DNA of 64,000 nt from Nocardia fusca NBRC 14340 (GCF_001618425.1 NZ_BDCU01000033.1:1-64000), one strand, 5' to 3'; shown: positions 16,822 through 25,735, counted from the stretch's first letter. Notes: generated by a model from the letters alone, not told the origin. A program made the numbers and translations.

Positions 16822-17442
16822 CTACTCGCCGGGTATGCCGGCCGGGGCCGGTCCGGCGCAGCTGCCCGACCGGTCGCCGAACTCCCGGCGCACCGCCGCG
16901 TTCACCCGGTCGGTGTCGCCGGTCGCGAGCAGATCGATGAGCGCGCCGCGCAATACCGCCAGCGCCCGGGTGCGCGCGGCACGACCCTCCGCGCTGTCCC
17001 GGACGGGCGCCGGCTGAGCCGCGGCCAGCACCTCCAGCCAGTCCTCGACGGTTTCCCGGGCGAAGTCGGCCCACGGCCCCGCCGGTTCGACCAGCGAACG
17101 GACATAGCCCTCCAGCCACAGGGTGAGCAGGGCGCGCCGAGACGGATCGGCCAGCCAGCCCCACAGCACCGCGGCGACCTGCGGGAGCCGATCCTCCGCC
17201 TGCCCGGACGCGTGAACCGCGGACAGCAAGGCCAGTTCCTCGGCGCGGGCCCGGGCGAGCAGCGCGCGTATCAGGCCGTCCTTGCTGCCGAACAGGTAGA
17301 GCAGGACCCGCGGGCTGGTGCCGATGGCCGCCGCCAGCGGGCGCAGTGACATCTCGCCCAGGCCGTGGGCCAGCACGTACCGATAGGCCGCTTCGAGCAG
17401 TTCGGTGTGCCGCGCCGAGGGGGTTGCGTCCGAGTCCACCAT
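16822..17442 (-). CDS. TetR-family regulator
   Basis: TetR regulator of 206 residues. The HTH includes EMSLRPLAAAIGTSPRVLLYLF followed by GSKDGLIRALL, a YLFGSK variant of the usual YxHFxxK recognition end. The C-terminal ligand domain is variable and gives no ligand clue. It is divergent from the GNAT gene, with a long perfect palindrome between them that should be its operator. Confidence 0.88.
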   Translation of the reverse strand: MVDSDATPSARHTELLEAAYRYVLAHGLGEMSLRPLAAAIGTSPRVLLYLFGSKDGLIRALLARARAEELALLSAVHASGQAEDRLPQVAAVLWGWLADPSRRALLTLWLEGYVRSLVEPAGPWADFARETVEDWLEVLAAAQPAPVRDSAEGRAARTRALAVLRGALIDLLATGDTDRVNAAVRREFGDRSGSCAGPAPAGIPGE

Positions 17443-17455
17443 GCGTGCATTCTGA

Positions 17456-17483
17456 CATCACTGAAACAGTCGTTTCAGTGATG
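17456..17483. promoter_or_regulatory. 28-bp palindromic TetR operator
   Basis: CATCACTGAAAC and GTTTCAGTGATG are perfect complementary arms around AGTC. The site starts 14 bases upstream of the TetR start and lies 31 bases from the GNAT start, a position that could repress both. Confidence 0.75.
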
Positions 17484-17514
17484 GGCATCCGGTACCGCAT
17501 CAGGAGGAACGACC

Positions 17515-18105
17515 ATGACCGGAACAGACGGCGAACCGGCGTGCGACCTCGCGATCCGCGCACTCGGGCAGCCGGGCGATCTGGGTTGGGTGGTGCAGGC
17601 CCACGGCGAGCTCTACGCCGCCGAATTCGGCTGGGGCACCTCCTTCGAAGCACTCGTCGCCGAGATAGTCGCCGGTTACGCGAGCACCCACGATCCCGCC
17701 CGTGAGGCAGGCTGGATCGCGACCCTCGACGGCGAACGAGTGGGGTGCGTGCTCTGCACGCGCGGCGACACCGACGACACCGCGAAACTGCGGATTCTGC
17801 TGGTCCATCCGAAGGCCCGCGGCCACGGCCTGGGCAACCGACTGGTCGCGACCTGCCTGGACTTCGCGCGCGCCGGCGGCTACCGCCGGATCACTCTCTG
17901 GACGAACAGTGTGCTCACCGCGGCCCGCCGGGTCTACCTGGCAGCCGGATTCGAGCTCGACGACGAACACCACCATCACAGCTTCGGCCGGGACCTGGTC
18001 GGCCAGAACTGGTCCCGGCAGCTGTCGGCCCAGGCGGAACCGACAATGCCCACACAACAGGCGGCCGCACCGGTTATCCCGCTCCCCCGGGCGCGCGCGG
18101 GGTGA
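17515..18105 (+). CDS. GNAT-family N-acetyltransferase
   Basis: A GNAT acetyltransferase of 196 residues. Motif A is LRILLVHPKARGHGLGNRL, with the acetyl-CoA loop R-G-H-G-L-G-N, and motif B is VYLAAGFELDDE. The C-terminal 30 residues (Gln/Ala/Pro-rich) extend past the domain. It may acetylate a small molecule or a drug; the TetR partner fits an inducible resistance or detoxification role, but that is inference. AGGAG precedes the ATG. Its 3' end overlaps the convergent Ddn-like gene by 32 bases. Confidence 0.88.
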   Translation: MTGTDGEPACDLAIRALGQPGDLGWVVQAHGELYAAEFGWGTSFEALVAEIVAGYASTHDPAREAGWIATLDGERVGCVLCTRGDTDDTAKLRILLVHPKARGHGLGNRLVATCLDFARAGGYRRITLWTNSVLTAARRVYLAAGFELDDEHHHHSFGRDLVGQNWSRQLSAQAEPTMPTQQAAAPVIPLPRARAG

Positions 18106-18499
18106 GCGCGACAACCGGTACGACCCGGCCCGCGGTGCGCTCGTACTCGGCCAGCGCGGGCAGGATCGCGACCATCGCGAGGTGCAGGCGATCGCGTTCG
18201 GGCCCGGCGTCGATCACCTCGGCATCGGCCTCGAAGAGTTCGGCGCCCACCTGCACGGTCACCGTCGGATGCGCGCGCAGGTTGTAATACCAGGCCGGGT
18301 TCCGCGGCGCCCCGGCATTGGAGGCGACGATCACCAGCCGATCGCCGTCCCGCAGATACATCACCGGTTTCGTATGCGGTAGGCCGGATTTCGCGCCGAT
18401 GGTGGTGAGCAGGAGCAGATCGTAGCCCGCGAAGGGCCCGCCGACGCGCCCCTCGCCGGCACGGAATTCCTCGATGACCTCGTCGTCCCAGGCGGCCAT
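18074..18499 (-). CDS. Ddn-like deazaflavin (F420)-dependent nitroreductase family protein
   Basis: About 141 residues, the usual size for the Ddn/DUF385 split beta-barrel family of actinobacteria. Characteristic blocks are LLLTTIGAKSGLPHTKPVMY, VASNAGAPRNPAWYYNLRAHP and VTVQVGAELFEADAE. Members bind F420 and reduce quinones, nitroimidazoles or aflatoxins. The ATG at 18499 lies 8 bases after GGAGG; the GTG six bases earlier is too close. The 3' end overlaps the GNAT gene antisense. Confidence 0.9.
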   Translation of the reverse strand: MAAWDDEVIEEFRAGEGRVGGPFAGYDLLLLTTIGAKSGLPHTKPVMYLRDGDRLVIVASNAGAPRNPAWYYNLRAHPTVTVQVGAELFEADAEVIDAGPERDRLHLAMVAILPALAEYERTAGRVVPVVALTPRAPGGAG

Positions 18500-18535
18500 G
18501 TGCACGTCCTCCGCGTCCGAACCACACCCCGCCGA

Positions 18536-18745
18536 TCAGCGGTGCGCATACACCGGGGCGGGGATCGGTTTGCCCAGCACCCGGTTCAACCAGAATGCCC
18601 CGCGCATCCCGTGAAAAACAGCCGTGACGAGTGCCCCGATACTCAACGCCACGAATCCGGGCCACGGATACGCCCCGAGATCGGCCGCGTATCCGAGAAG
18701 TACCGCCATGACGAGGCCGAGCACTCCCGCGACCGGGTTGCGCAC
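18536..18745 (-). CDS. Small two-helix membrane protein
   Basis: A 69-residue frame from a GTG at 18745. Two hydrophobic stretches (GVLGLVMAVLLGYAADLGAY and PGFVALSIGALVTAVFHGMR) predict a hairpin membrane protein. No family is recognised. It may be co-transcribed with the Ddn-like gene 37 bases downstream. The ribosome site is weak. Confidence 0.5.
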   Translation of the reverse strand: MRNPVAGVLGLVMAVLLGYAADLGAYPWPGFVALSIGALVTAVFHGMRGAFWLNRVLGKPIPAPVYAHR

Positions 18746-18760
18746 CGGTGCGTTCCCGGT

Positions 18761-18850
18761 GACATCAGCCTAATCATGCGGTATTTCGGGTCGAAGGAGG
18801 AGTTGTTCGCCCGGGTCGCGGTCCCCGAACCCGACGCACCGATCAGCGGC
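18761..18850 (+). pseudogene. TetR helix-turn-helix fragment
   Basis: This plus-strand frame reads ISLIMRYFGSKEELFARV, the recognition helix and following linker of a TetR regulator. The start of the protein and the whole ligand domain are missing. It lies between the small membrane gene and the ECF sigma gene. Only about 25 residues are recognisable. Confidence 0.65.
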
Positions 18851-18924
18851 ACACCGGCGCCGCCCGGCCGCGGTGTCCGCCGGACGGAAACCGGCGGACC
18901 ACCGTGCGGTCGCCGACCGGGCGG

Positions 18925-19866
18925 CTACCACGATTCGATCAGCGCAACGTCGTGCTTCTGCCGCTGCCACTCCGCGGTGAGGCGATCGAGTCGGGCCGCG
19001 GTGGCGATACCGCGCACACCCGCGATTTGGTCGCCGCGTAGTTCCAGGACCACCACACCCACAACCCGGTCCGCGAGTGTGGCCAGCATGGCCGGGCTGC
19101 CGTTGACCACGGCGGCGTGGATGGCGGGCGAGCCACCGGCGAGTCTCCGCTTGGCCGGAGACGGGGCGAAGCCGGCCCGCATCGCGGCGGCGATCCGCTG
19201 CGGGGTCGGGTACCGGATCGGTTTCCCGGCCGATCTCAGCCCGGCGCCGTCGGAAATGCCGGTCGCATCGTCGGTCAGCAGGGCGACCAGCCGTTCGGTC
19301 CGGCCCGAGGACGCGGCATCGACGAACGCCTCGACGATTCGGCGCGCGGCGGCACGGTCGATCTCGGAGGCGTTGCCGGCCGCGCTGATCCGGCGCCTGG
19401 CCCGGTGGGCGTGCTGCTGACTTCCGGCCTCGGTGATGCCGAGGAACTCGGCGATCTCGGCATGGCTGTACGCGAAGGCCTCACGCAGCACGTAGACGGC
19501 CCGTTCGACCGGTGACAGCCGCTCCATGAGCGTCAGCACCGCCAGGGTCACCGATTCGCGTTGCTCGACGGTATCGGCCGGGCCCAGCATCGGGTCGCCG
19601 TCGAGAAGAGGTTCGGGCATCCAGGCGCCGACCGCGCGTTCCCGCCGCATCCGCGCCGAACGGAGCCGGTCGAGCGCCAGATTGGTGACAATCTTGGTCA
19701 GCCAGGCCTCGGGCACCTCGATGTACTCCCGGTCGGCGGCCTGCCACCGCAGGAAGGCGTCCTGCACGGTGTCCTCGGCGTCGGCGGCCGAGCCGAGCAG
19801 CCGGTAGGCGAGCGAGGCCAGCCGGTTGCGGCTGGCCTCGAAACGCGCCACGGTGGCAGTGTCCAT
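18925..19866 (-). CDS. ECF41-type sigma factor with SnoaL-like C-terminal domain
   Basis: A 313-residue sigma factor. Region 2 (ASLAYRLLGSAADAEDTVQD) and region 4 (YSHAEIAEFLGITEAGSQQH) are clear. The linker carries WMPEP at 82-86, the ECF41 signature (usually WLPEP). The C-terminal NTF2/SnoaL-like domain contains SDGAGLRSAGKP, close to the DGGGK element that controls ECF41 activity. The ATG at 19866 is 10 bases after the oxidoreductase stop, so the two form an operon. ECF41 factors typically regulate a neighbouring COE-type gene, often an oxidoreductase, from a TGTCACA/CGTC promoter, and one is found here. Confidence 0.93.
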   Translation of the reverse strand: MDTATVARFEASRNRLASLAYRLLGSAADAEDTVQDAFLRWQAADREYIEVPEAWLTKIVTNLALDRLRSARMRRERAVGAWMPEPLLDGDPMLGPADTVEQRESVTLAVLTLMERLSPVERAVYVLREAFAYSHAEIAEFLGITEAGSQQHAHRARRRISAAGNASEIDRAAARRIVEAFVDAASSGRTERLVALLTDDATGISDGAGLRSAGKPIRYPTPQRIAAAMRAGFAPSPAKRRLAGGSPAIHAAVVNGSPAMLATLADRVVGVVVLELRGDQIAGVRGIATAARLDRLTAEWQRQKHDVALIESW

Positions 19867-19876
19867 GAGCACGACT

Positions 19877-21067
19877 TTATGCGGCGACCACGCTGGGCAC
19901 GCGCTCTCGAGTGGTGGCCAAGCGGTACTTGCGGCTCGGCATTCCGAAGGTCGGGTGGCGCAGGCTCCACGGGTTGACCCCGAGAATGACCGCTTTGACG
20001 CGCGCGGCCGGCCGACCGCACAGGGCCCCGGACTTCGATCGCGCGTCACCGTCGACCAACTGGAAGATTCCGTCCTTCCGGCCGAGGCTGATGTGGTTGC
20101 CGACATACGACAGCGAGGTCTTCGAGACCTCGCGCCCCGTCAGCTCTCCGATGATCGCGGCTGTCGCCTGCATGCCGGTGAATCCGGCCGAAGCGCAGGA
20201 CATCGGCAACGGCCGGCCGTTGTCGCCGATGACGAAGGTGCTGTCACCGGCCACGTAGACCTCCGGGTGGGAGACCGACCGCATCATCCGGTCGACTGTG
20301 ATCCGGCCGTTGTCTTCCACAGTGAGACCGCTGGCGGCGGCAAGGGGGTTGGCGACGAAGCCGGCGGCCCATACGGTCGCGTCGGAGGCGAAAACGGTAC
20401 CGTCCGCGGCGAGGGCACTTGTCGGCTCGACGCGTTCGATGGTGGTGTGCTCGTGAACCGTGATGCCGAACCGGTCGAAGGCCTGCAGCAGGTGACGGCG
20501 TGCCTTCGGACCCAGCCAGCCACCCAACTCGCCGCTGGTGGCGAGGGCGATCCGGAGTCCGGGCCGGGATTCGGCGATCTCGGTGGCGGCTTCGATCGCG
20601 GTCAGGTTACCGCCGACCACCAGCACCTTCCCTTCCTCGCCCAGTTCGTCCAGGCGTGTGCGCAGGCGCAGCGCCGACGGCCGTGCGGCGACGGCGAAGG
20701 CGTGCTCGGCCGCTCCCGGAACGCCGTGGTCGGCGGCGGTGCTGCCGAGCGCGTAGAGGAGGGTGTCGTACTCGAGCCGGTCGATGCCCTCACCGTCGGT
20801 CACGGTGACGGTCCGGCGATCGGCGTCGACAGCGGTGACACGCGCCACTCGCAGCCGGATGCCGGTGCCTGCGAAAATCTCCGCCAGCGGCCGGTGCGGG
20901 AGATCCTGACCGGCGGCGAGCTGGTGCAGGCGCAACCGCTCGACGAAATCGGCTTCGGCATTGACCACGGTGATCTCGACGTCGGCGCGGTGCAGGCGGC
21001 GGGCGAGGACACCGGCGGCATAGGCTCCGGCATATCCGGCTCCGAGGACGATGATGCGGTGCTGCAT
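19877..21067 (-). CDS. NAD(P)/FAD oxidoreductase linked to the ECF41 sigma gene
   Basis: A 396-residue flavoprotein of the NDH-2/AIF-like group. The FAD motif is HRIIVLGAGYAGAYAAGVLA, the NAD motif VLVVGGNLTAIEAATEI and the C-terminal motif VYVAGDSTFV. In the NAD motif the usual GxGxxG is VVGGNLTAIE. AGGAG precedes the ATG at 21067 by 6 bases; the longer upstream frame has no family similarity. It is the COE partner expected next to an ECF41 sigma factor. Confidence 0.9.
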   Translation of the reverse strand: MQHRIIVLGAGYAGAYAAGVLARRLHRADVEITVVNAEADFVERLRLHQLAAGQDLPHRPLAEIFAGTGIRLRVARVTAVDADRRTVTVTDGEGIDRLEYDTLLYALGSTAADHGVPGAAEHAFAVAARPSALRLRTRLDELGEEGKVLVVGGNLTAIEAATEIAESRPGLRIALATSGELGGWLGPKARRHLLQAFDRFGITVHEHTTIERVEPTSALAADGTVFASDATVWAAGFVANPLAAASGLTVEDNGRITVDRMMRSVSHPEVYVAGDSTFVIGDNGRPLPMSCASAGFTGMQATAAIIGELTGREVSKTSLSYVGNHISLGRKDGIFQLVDGDARSKSGALCGRPAARVKAVILGVNPWSLRHPTFGMPSRKYRLATTRERVPSVVAA

Positions 21068-21099
21068 GGTTCGCTCCTGTCTGGTTCGCGTACTCCTTG

Positions 21100-21126
21100 A
21101 ACGAGACAGCTCCCGGATCCCTGACA
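21100..21126 (-). promoter_or_regulatory. ECF41-dependent promoter
   Basis: On the minus strand TGTCAGG is followed after exactly 16 bases by CGTT. The published ECF41 promoter is TGTCACA-N16-CGTC. The site is 33 bases upstream of the oxidoreductase ATG and would drive both the oxidoreductase and the sigma gene itself. Confidence 0.7.
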
Positions 21127-21343
21127 GCATCGCCCGGTGATGTGGATCACGGACCGTTCGACCGGCGAACTCCACTCCGAACCGGGCAACATCCCCGAAA
21201 ACGACACGGTCGCCGCAACCTCTCGTATCGACAGTGTTGCGACGACCGCGTTGCCCACAGCCAGCGGCGCTGTGATCCGTTCCGGTTCGCGGCAGCGTTC
21301 GTCCCACCGGCGCGACCCCACCGCCCGAACCGTCGCGAACCGC

Positions 21344-22390
21344 TCAGGCGGGCTGCTGCTCGGCCTTCCGCTCGGCCAGCATGGTGAGCGCGATATCGAC
21401 GATCATGTCCTCCTGACCGCCCACCAGCCGGCGCCGGCCGGCCTCCATCAGCAGGGTCCGGACATCGATCCCGTACCGCTCACTGGCCGCCTCGGCATGC
21501 CGCAGGAAGCTCGAGTACACCCCGGCATAGCCGAGGGTGAGGGTTTCCCGGTCCACCCGCACCGGGCGGTCCTGCAGCGGCCGGACCAGGTCGTCGGCGG
21601 CATCCTGCAACGCGAAGACATCGCAGCCGTGCTTCCAGCCCAGCACGTCGGCGACCGCCACGAACGCTTCGATCGGGGTGTTGCCCGCGCCCGCACCGTG
21701 ACCGGCCAGCGAGGCGTCGACCCGGGTGACCCCGTTCTCGACGGCCACCACCGAATTCGCCACCGACAGCGACAGGTTCTCGTGGGCGTGGATACCGAGT
21801 TCGGTCGCCGGGTCGAGGACATCGCGGTAGGCCAGGATGCGGTCGCGCACGCCGTTCATGGTGAGGCGTCCGCCGGAATCGGTGACATAGACGCAGTGCG
21901 CGCCGTAGCTCTCCATGAGCTTGGCCTGCGCGGCCAACTGGGCGGGTTCGGCCATATGGCTCATCATCAGGAATCCGGAGACATCCATCCCGATCTCCCG
22001 CGCGGTGGCGATGTGCTGGGCGGCGACATCGGCCTCCGTGCAGTGGGTGGCCACCCGCACCGAGCGCACGCCCAGGCCCCAGGCCCGCCGCAGATCCTCG
22101 GCGGTACCGACACCGGGCAGCAGCAGGCTGGTCAGCCGCGCGTTCTTCAGGTTCGCGGCGGCGGCCTCGAGCCAGGTCCAGTCGCTGTGCGAGCCGGGAC
22201 CGTAGTTCACCGAACCGCCGGCCAGACCGTCCCCGTGCGCGACCTCGATGGCGTCGACACCGGCGGCATCGAGCGCGGCCACGATCTTGCCGACGTTCTC
22301 CGGGGTGATCCGGTGCCGGATGGCGTGCATACCGTCGCGCAGGGTCACGTCCTGGACGAAAACGGTCGGCACGGCGTCGGGCTCGCTCAT
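21344..22390 (-). CDS. mhpE: 4-hydroxy-2-oxovalerate aldolase
   Basis: Cleaves 4-hydroxy-2-oxovalerate to pyruvate and acetaldehyde, the last aldol step of meta-cleavage pathways. It is an HMGL-like TIM barrel of 348 residues starting with VFVQDVTLRDGMHAIRH, with metal ligands in the RDG and HAHENLSL motifs. The C-terminal communication domain that passes acetaldehyde to the partner dehydrogenase is present (RRRLVGGQEDMIVDIA). The start overlaps the stop of the dehydrogenase gene (ATGA). Confidence 0.95.
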   Translation of the reverse strand: MSEPDAVPTVFVQDVTLRDGMHAIRHRITPENVGKIVAALDAAGVDAIEVAHGDGLAGGSVNYGPGSHSDWTWLEAAAANLKNARLTSLLLPGVGTAEDLRRAWGLGVRSVRVATHCTEADVAAQHIATAREIGMDVSGFLMMSHMAEPAQLAAQAKLMESYGAHCVYVTDSGGRLTMNGVRDRILAYRDVLDPATELGIHAHENLSLSVANSVVAVENGVTRVDASLAGHGAGAGNTPIEAFVAVADVLGWKHGCDVFALQDAADDLVRPLQDRPVRVDRETLTLGYAGVYSSFLRHAEAASERYGIDVRTLLMEAGRRRLVGGQEDMIVDIALTMLAERKAEQQPA

Positions 22391-23358
22391 CGGGCGCTCT
22401 CTTTCTGCTGGGTGTTCTGCGCGATCCGCTCGGCGACCTGGAGTCCGGCCGAGGTCATGATGTCGAGGTTGCCGGCGTAGGCGGGCAGGTAGTGGGCCGC
22501 GCCCTCGACCTCCAGGAACACCGACACCCGGTGGGTCGGGAAGGAGTCGTTGTCCTTGGCGAGCAGGGTGTGCACCGGCTGATCCGCCGGGATCGCGTCG
22601 ATCTGCACTTCCTGCTTGAGCCGGTAGCCGGGCACGTAGGCCGCCACATCGTCGACCATTTTCGCCACCGAGGCCTTGATCTGCTCGTGCGAATCGGCGT
22701 CGGGGGCGGTCACCAGGCAGAAGACCGTATCGCGCATGATCAGCGGCGGCTCGGCCGGATTCAGGATGATCACCGCTTTACCGCGTTCCGCGCCGCCCAC
22801 GGTTTCGATGGCGTGCGCGGTGGTCTCGGTGAACTCGTCGATATTGGCGCGGGTACCGGGCCCGGCGGATTTCGAGGCGATGGAGGCCACGATCTCGGCG
22901 TAGGCCACCGGCACCACCCGGGAGACCGCGGCCACGATCGGGATGGTCGCCTGGCCACCACAGGTCACCATGTTCACGTTCGGCGCGTCGAGGTGTTCCT
23001 CGAGGTTCACCGGCGGCACCACGAACGGCCCGATGGCCGCGGGGGTCAGGTCGATGAGGCGTTTACCCAGCGGTGCCAGCCGCTCGTGGTTCTGCTTGTG
23101 CGCCTTGGCCGAGGTGGCGTCGAAGACGATCTCGATCTCGTCGAAGTTCGGCAGCGCGATCAGGCCTTCCACCCCTTCGTGGGTGGTGGGTACCTTCAAC
23201 CGGGCGGCCCGGGCGAGCCCGTCGGATTCCGGGTCGATACCGACCATGGCGCCCATTTCCAGGAATCGGGAATGGCGCAGCACTTTGATCATCAGGTCGG
23301 TGCCGATATTGCCCGAACCGATGATCGCGACCTTGGTGCGCGTGGTGTTGTCACTCAC
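22387..23358 (-). CDS. mhpF: Acetaldehyde dehydrogenase (acetylating)
   Basis: Oxidises acetaldehyde to acetyl-CoA with NAD and CoA while bound to the aldolase. It has 323 residues. The Rossmann motif is VAIIGSGNIGTDLMIKVL and the catalytic Cys lies in MVTCGGQATIPIV. The start and stop overlap the flanking genes by 4 bases, so translation of hydratase, dehydrogenase and aldolase is coupled. Confidence 0.95.
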   Translation of the reverse strand: MSDNTTRTKVAIIGSGNIGTDLMIKVLRHSRFLEMGAMVGIDPESDGLARAARLKVPTTHEGVEGLIALPNFDEIEIVFDATSAKAHKQNHERLAPLGKRLIDLTPAAIGPFVVPPVNLEEHLDAPNVNMVTCGGQATIPIVAAVSRVVPVAYAEIVASIASKSAGPGTRANIDEFTETTAHAIETVGGAERGKAVIILNPAEPPLIMRDTVFCLVTAPDADSHEQIKASVAKMVDDVAAYVPGYRLKQEVQIDAIPADQPVHTLLAKDNDSFPTHRVSVFLEVEGAAHYLPAYAGNLDIMTSAGLQVAERIAQNTQQKESAR

Positions 23359-24203
23359 TGGGAAACCTCCGAAGCGGTGGTGAACGAAGCCGTGACCGTC
23401 CCGAGGCCGGAGATGGCGGCGGTGACGGTGGCACCCGGGTGCAGCGGCCGCATCGGACCGAGCGCACCGGAGAGGATCACCTGCCCCGCCCGCAGCGGCT
23501 CACCGAAGGTGCGGGCCTGCTGCGCGAGCCAGGACAGGGCGTTGAGCGGGTCGCCGAGGCAGGCGGCGCCGTTACCGGTCGATACTTCTTCCCCGTCGAT
23601 GCGCATGCTCATGGTGACGTCGACCGGCTCGAAGTCGTCCAGGGTCCGGCGCTCGGTGCCGAGCACGTAGAGACCGCTGGAGGCATTGTCGGCGACGGTG
23701 TCGGCGAAGGAGATGTTCCAGTCGGTGATGCGGCTGTCCACGATCTCCAGCGCGGCCACCGCCTCGGCCACCGCCGCGCGGCACTGGTCGATATCGAGCG
23801 GTCCCTCGGCGAGGTCCTCGCCGAGTACGAACGCGATCTCGGCCTCGGCCCGCGGCTGCAAGAGCCGGTCGATCGGGATCACGTCGCCGTCCGAGTACGC
23901 CATATCGGAGAACAGGACACCGAAATCGGGCTGGTCCACACCCAGTTGCTGCTGAACGGCCTGCGAGGTGGCGCCGATCTTGCGGCCGACCACCGTGACC
24001 TCCGGGGAGACCCGGGCGGCATTGAACCGTTCCTGGATCCGGTAGGCGGTGGCGACATCGTCCGGGCTTATCAACCCGTCCCGCAGCGGGGCACAGGTCC
24101 GGCGCGTTTCCGCGGCGGTGATCAGGCGAAGCGCTGCACGGGCGACGATCGACTCGTCGACGCCGGGCCCGCTGTCGCTGATGCTGTCGACAGTGGTGGC
24201 CAC
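23355..24203 (-). CDS. mhpD: 2-keto-4-pentenoate hydratase
   Basis: Adds water to 2-hydroxypenta-2,4-dienoate to give 4-hydroxy-2-oxovalerate. It belongs to the FAH/MhpD family; GRKIGATSQAVQQQLGVDQP, LQPRAEAEIAFVLGEDL and the metal-site motif VDSRITDW are visible. The GTG at 24203 has GGAGG 5 bases upstream; the frame is open 45 bases further but without a better site. First gene of the operon, transcribed away from the IclR regulator. No ring-cleavage enzyme is encoded nearby, so the substrate must come from elsewhere. Confidence 0.92.
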   Translation of the reverse strand: MATTVDSISDSGPGVDESIVARAALRLITAAETRRTCAPLRDGLISPDDVATAYRIQERFNAARVSPEVTVVGRKIGATSQAVQQQLGVDQPDFGVLFSDMAYSDGDVIPIDRLLQPRAEAEIAFVLGEDLAEGPLDIDQCRAAVAEAVAALEIVDSRITDWNISFADTVADNASSGLYVLGTERRTLDDFEPVDVTMSMRIDGEEVSTGNGAACLGDPLNALSWLAQQARTFGEPLRAGQVILSGALGPMRPLHPGATVTAAISGLGTVTASFTTASEVSQ

Positions 24204-24274
24204 CACGACCTCCGTTCTCCTCTTCGTCGGGGTCTGCCCAGTGCACACCCTCGGAGCGGCCCTGAACAGTAAAG

Positions 24275-24293
24275 TGGTCCACTGACTGGACCA
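24275..24293. promoter_or_regulatory. IclR operator
   Basis: TGGTCCA-CTGAC-TGGACCA is a perfect 7-5-7 palindrome, 20 bases upstream of the IclR gene and 71 bases from the hydratase start. Size and position fit an IclR dimer site serving both directions. Confidence 0.75.
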
Positions 24294-24313
24294 GTTTCAC
24301 CAGAAGGGCCACC

Positions 24314-25081
24314 ATGCCGGATCACCACCTCGACGAGCGTTCCGTGCTGGGCCGGGCGCTGCTGATCCTGGAGGCGTTCGGGGTGGAGGACCAGGCCGTC
24401 GGGCTGTCCGAACTGACCCGCCGCACCGGGCTGCCGAAGGCCACCGTGCACCGGATGTGCCGCGACCTGGTGACCGCGCGCCTGCTGAGTTCGTCGGCGG
24501 AGGGCTACCGGCTCGGGCGTGGACTGTTCGAACTGGGCATGCGGGCGGCCACCGAGCGCACGCTGCTGGAGGTCGCCGTGCCCTTCCTCCAGGACCTGTT
24601 CGCCCGCACCCACGAAACCGTGCACTTCGGCGTACGCGACGGCGACGAGGTCGTCTACATCAGCAAGATCGGCGGCCACCGGCAGGCCCGCGCCCCGTCC
24701 CGGATCGGGGGCCGGATGCCGCTGTACTGCACCGCGATCGGCAAGGCGCTGCTCGCCCACTCCGGTCCCGAGACGATCGACCGCATCCTGGCCGGCCCGC
24801 TGACCAGACGCACCCCGCGCACGGTGGTCGCGCCCGGCCTGCTGCGGATCCAGCTCACCCAGATCGTCGAACGCGGCGTGGCGTTCGAGCACGAGGAATC
24901 CGCACCCGGCATCGTCTGTGTGGCCGCCCCCGTACTCAGCTCCGACGACCGGCCCCTGGCGGCGATCTCGGTGACCGGTCCGGTCACCCGGTTCCACCCC
25001 GAAGCCCACGCGGCATCGGTGCAGGCCGCCGCCGTGGGGGTGGCGTCCATCCTGGCCCGGCGGGCGCAGCACCCGGCATGA
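24314..25081 (+). CDS. IclR-family regulator of the meta-cleavage operon
   Basis: A 255-residue IclR protein. The winged HTH includes VGLSELTRRTGLPKATVHRM and the effector domain has the AIGKALLAHSG and GVAFEHEESAPGIVCVAAPV blocks. The divergent hydratase-dehydrogenase-aldolase operon and the palindrome between them make it the likely aromatic-acid-responsive regulator (inference). Its ATG has only a weak GAAGGGCC ribosome site. Confidence 0.92.
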   Translation: MPDHHLDERSVLGRALLILEAFGVEDQAVGLSELTRRTGLPKATVHRMCRDLVTARLLSSSAEGYRLGRGLFELGMRAATERTLLEVAVPFLQDLFARTHETVHFGVRDGDEVVYISKIGGHRQARAPSRIGGRMPLYCTAIGKALLAHSGPETIDRILAGPLTRRTPRTVVAPGLLRIQLTQIVERGVAFEHEESAPGIVCVAAPVLSSDDRPLAAISVTGPVTRFHPEAHAASVQAAAVGVASILARRAQHPA

Positions 25082-25105
25082 ACGCCCGCGGCGGCCACTC
25101 ACCGA

Positions 25106-25735
25106 TCACACGCCGGGTTCGCTCGGCCGCACCGCCAGTACCTGCACGGTCGTACTGGGTCCGTGATGGAACGCCCCCTCGGTGATATCGCGGTCCACCT
25201 CCCGGCAGCGCTCGAGCCGCAGACCGGCCAGATCGCGATGGAACTCTTCCGGTGTCGGCATCCCGTCCGCGACCGGCGGCCCCCCGACTCCGGGCCGCTC
25301 GAGGTGGCGCGGCGTATAGGCCTCGAGCACGAACACACCGCCGGGCCGCAGCGCCCGCACACACGCCGCGTGCACTCCGGGCCGCAGCGCCGACGGCAGA
25401 TGCCCCCAGATGGAGACGATCCCCGACCAGCGCGCTTCGCCCATATCGAACTCGGTGATGTCGGCGACCACGGTCGCTATCTCCACTCCGTGTCGCGCGG
25501 CCAGATCCCGGGCGTTCGCCAATCCCACCGCCGAGAGGTCCACAGCGGTCACGGAGTATCCGCGACCGGCCAGGTACACCGCATTACGCCCCTCCCCCTC
25601 CGCCAGGCACAACACCGGGCCCTCGGGTATCCGATCGACCACTTCGCGCAGATAGTCGTTGGGTTCGGTGCCGTAGGAGGTGAACGGCTGCGCATATCGC
25701 TCGTTCCACATCTCGGCCGCGCCGGGCATCGTCAT
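25106..25735 (-). CDS. Class I SAM-dependent methyltransferase (TehB-like)
   Basis: Methyltransferase of 209 residues. Motif I is variant (VLCLAEGEGRNAVYLAGRG, the TehB/thiopurine-type EGEGRN), with VTAVDLSAVGL as motif II and a loop near ADITEFD. The ATG at 25735 is preferred because AGGAG is 6 bases upstream; two earlier in-frame starts lack this. It is divergent from a MerR gene 57 bases away, its probable regulator. The substrate is unknown; relatives detoxify metalloid or thiol compounds. Confidence 0.85.
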   Translation of the reverse strand: MTMPGAAEMWNERYAQPFTSYGTEPNDYLREVVDRIPEGPVLCLAEGEGRNAVYLAGRGYSVTAVDLSAVGLANARDLAARHGVEIATVVADITEFDMGEARWSGIVSIWGHLPSALRPGVHAACVRALRPGGVFVLEAYTPRHLERPGVGGPPVADGMPTPEEFHRDLAGLRLERCREVDRDITEGAFHHGPSTTVQVLAVRPSEPGV

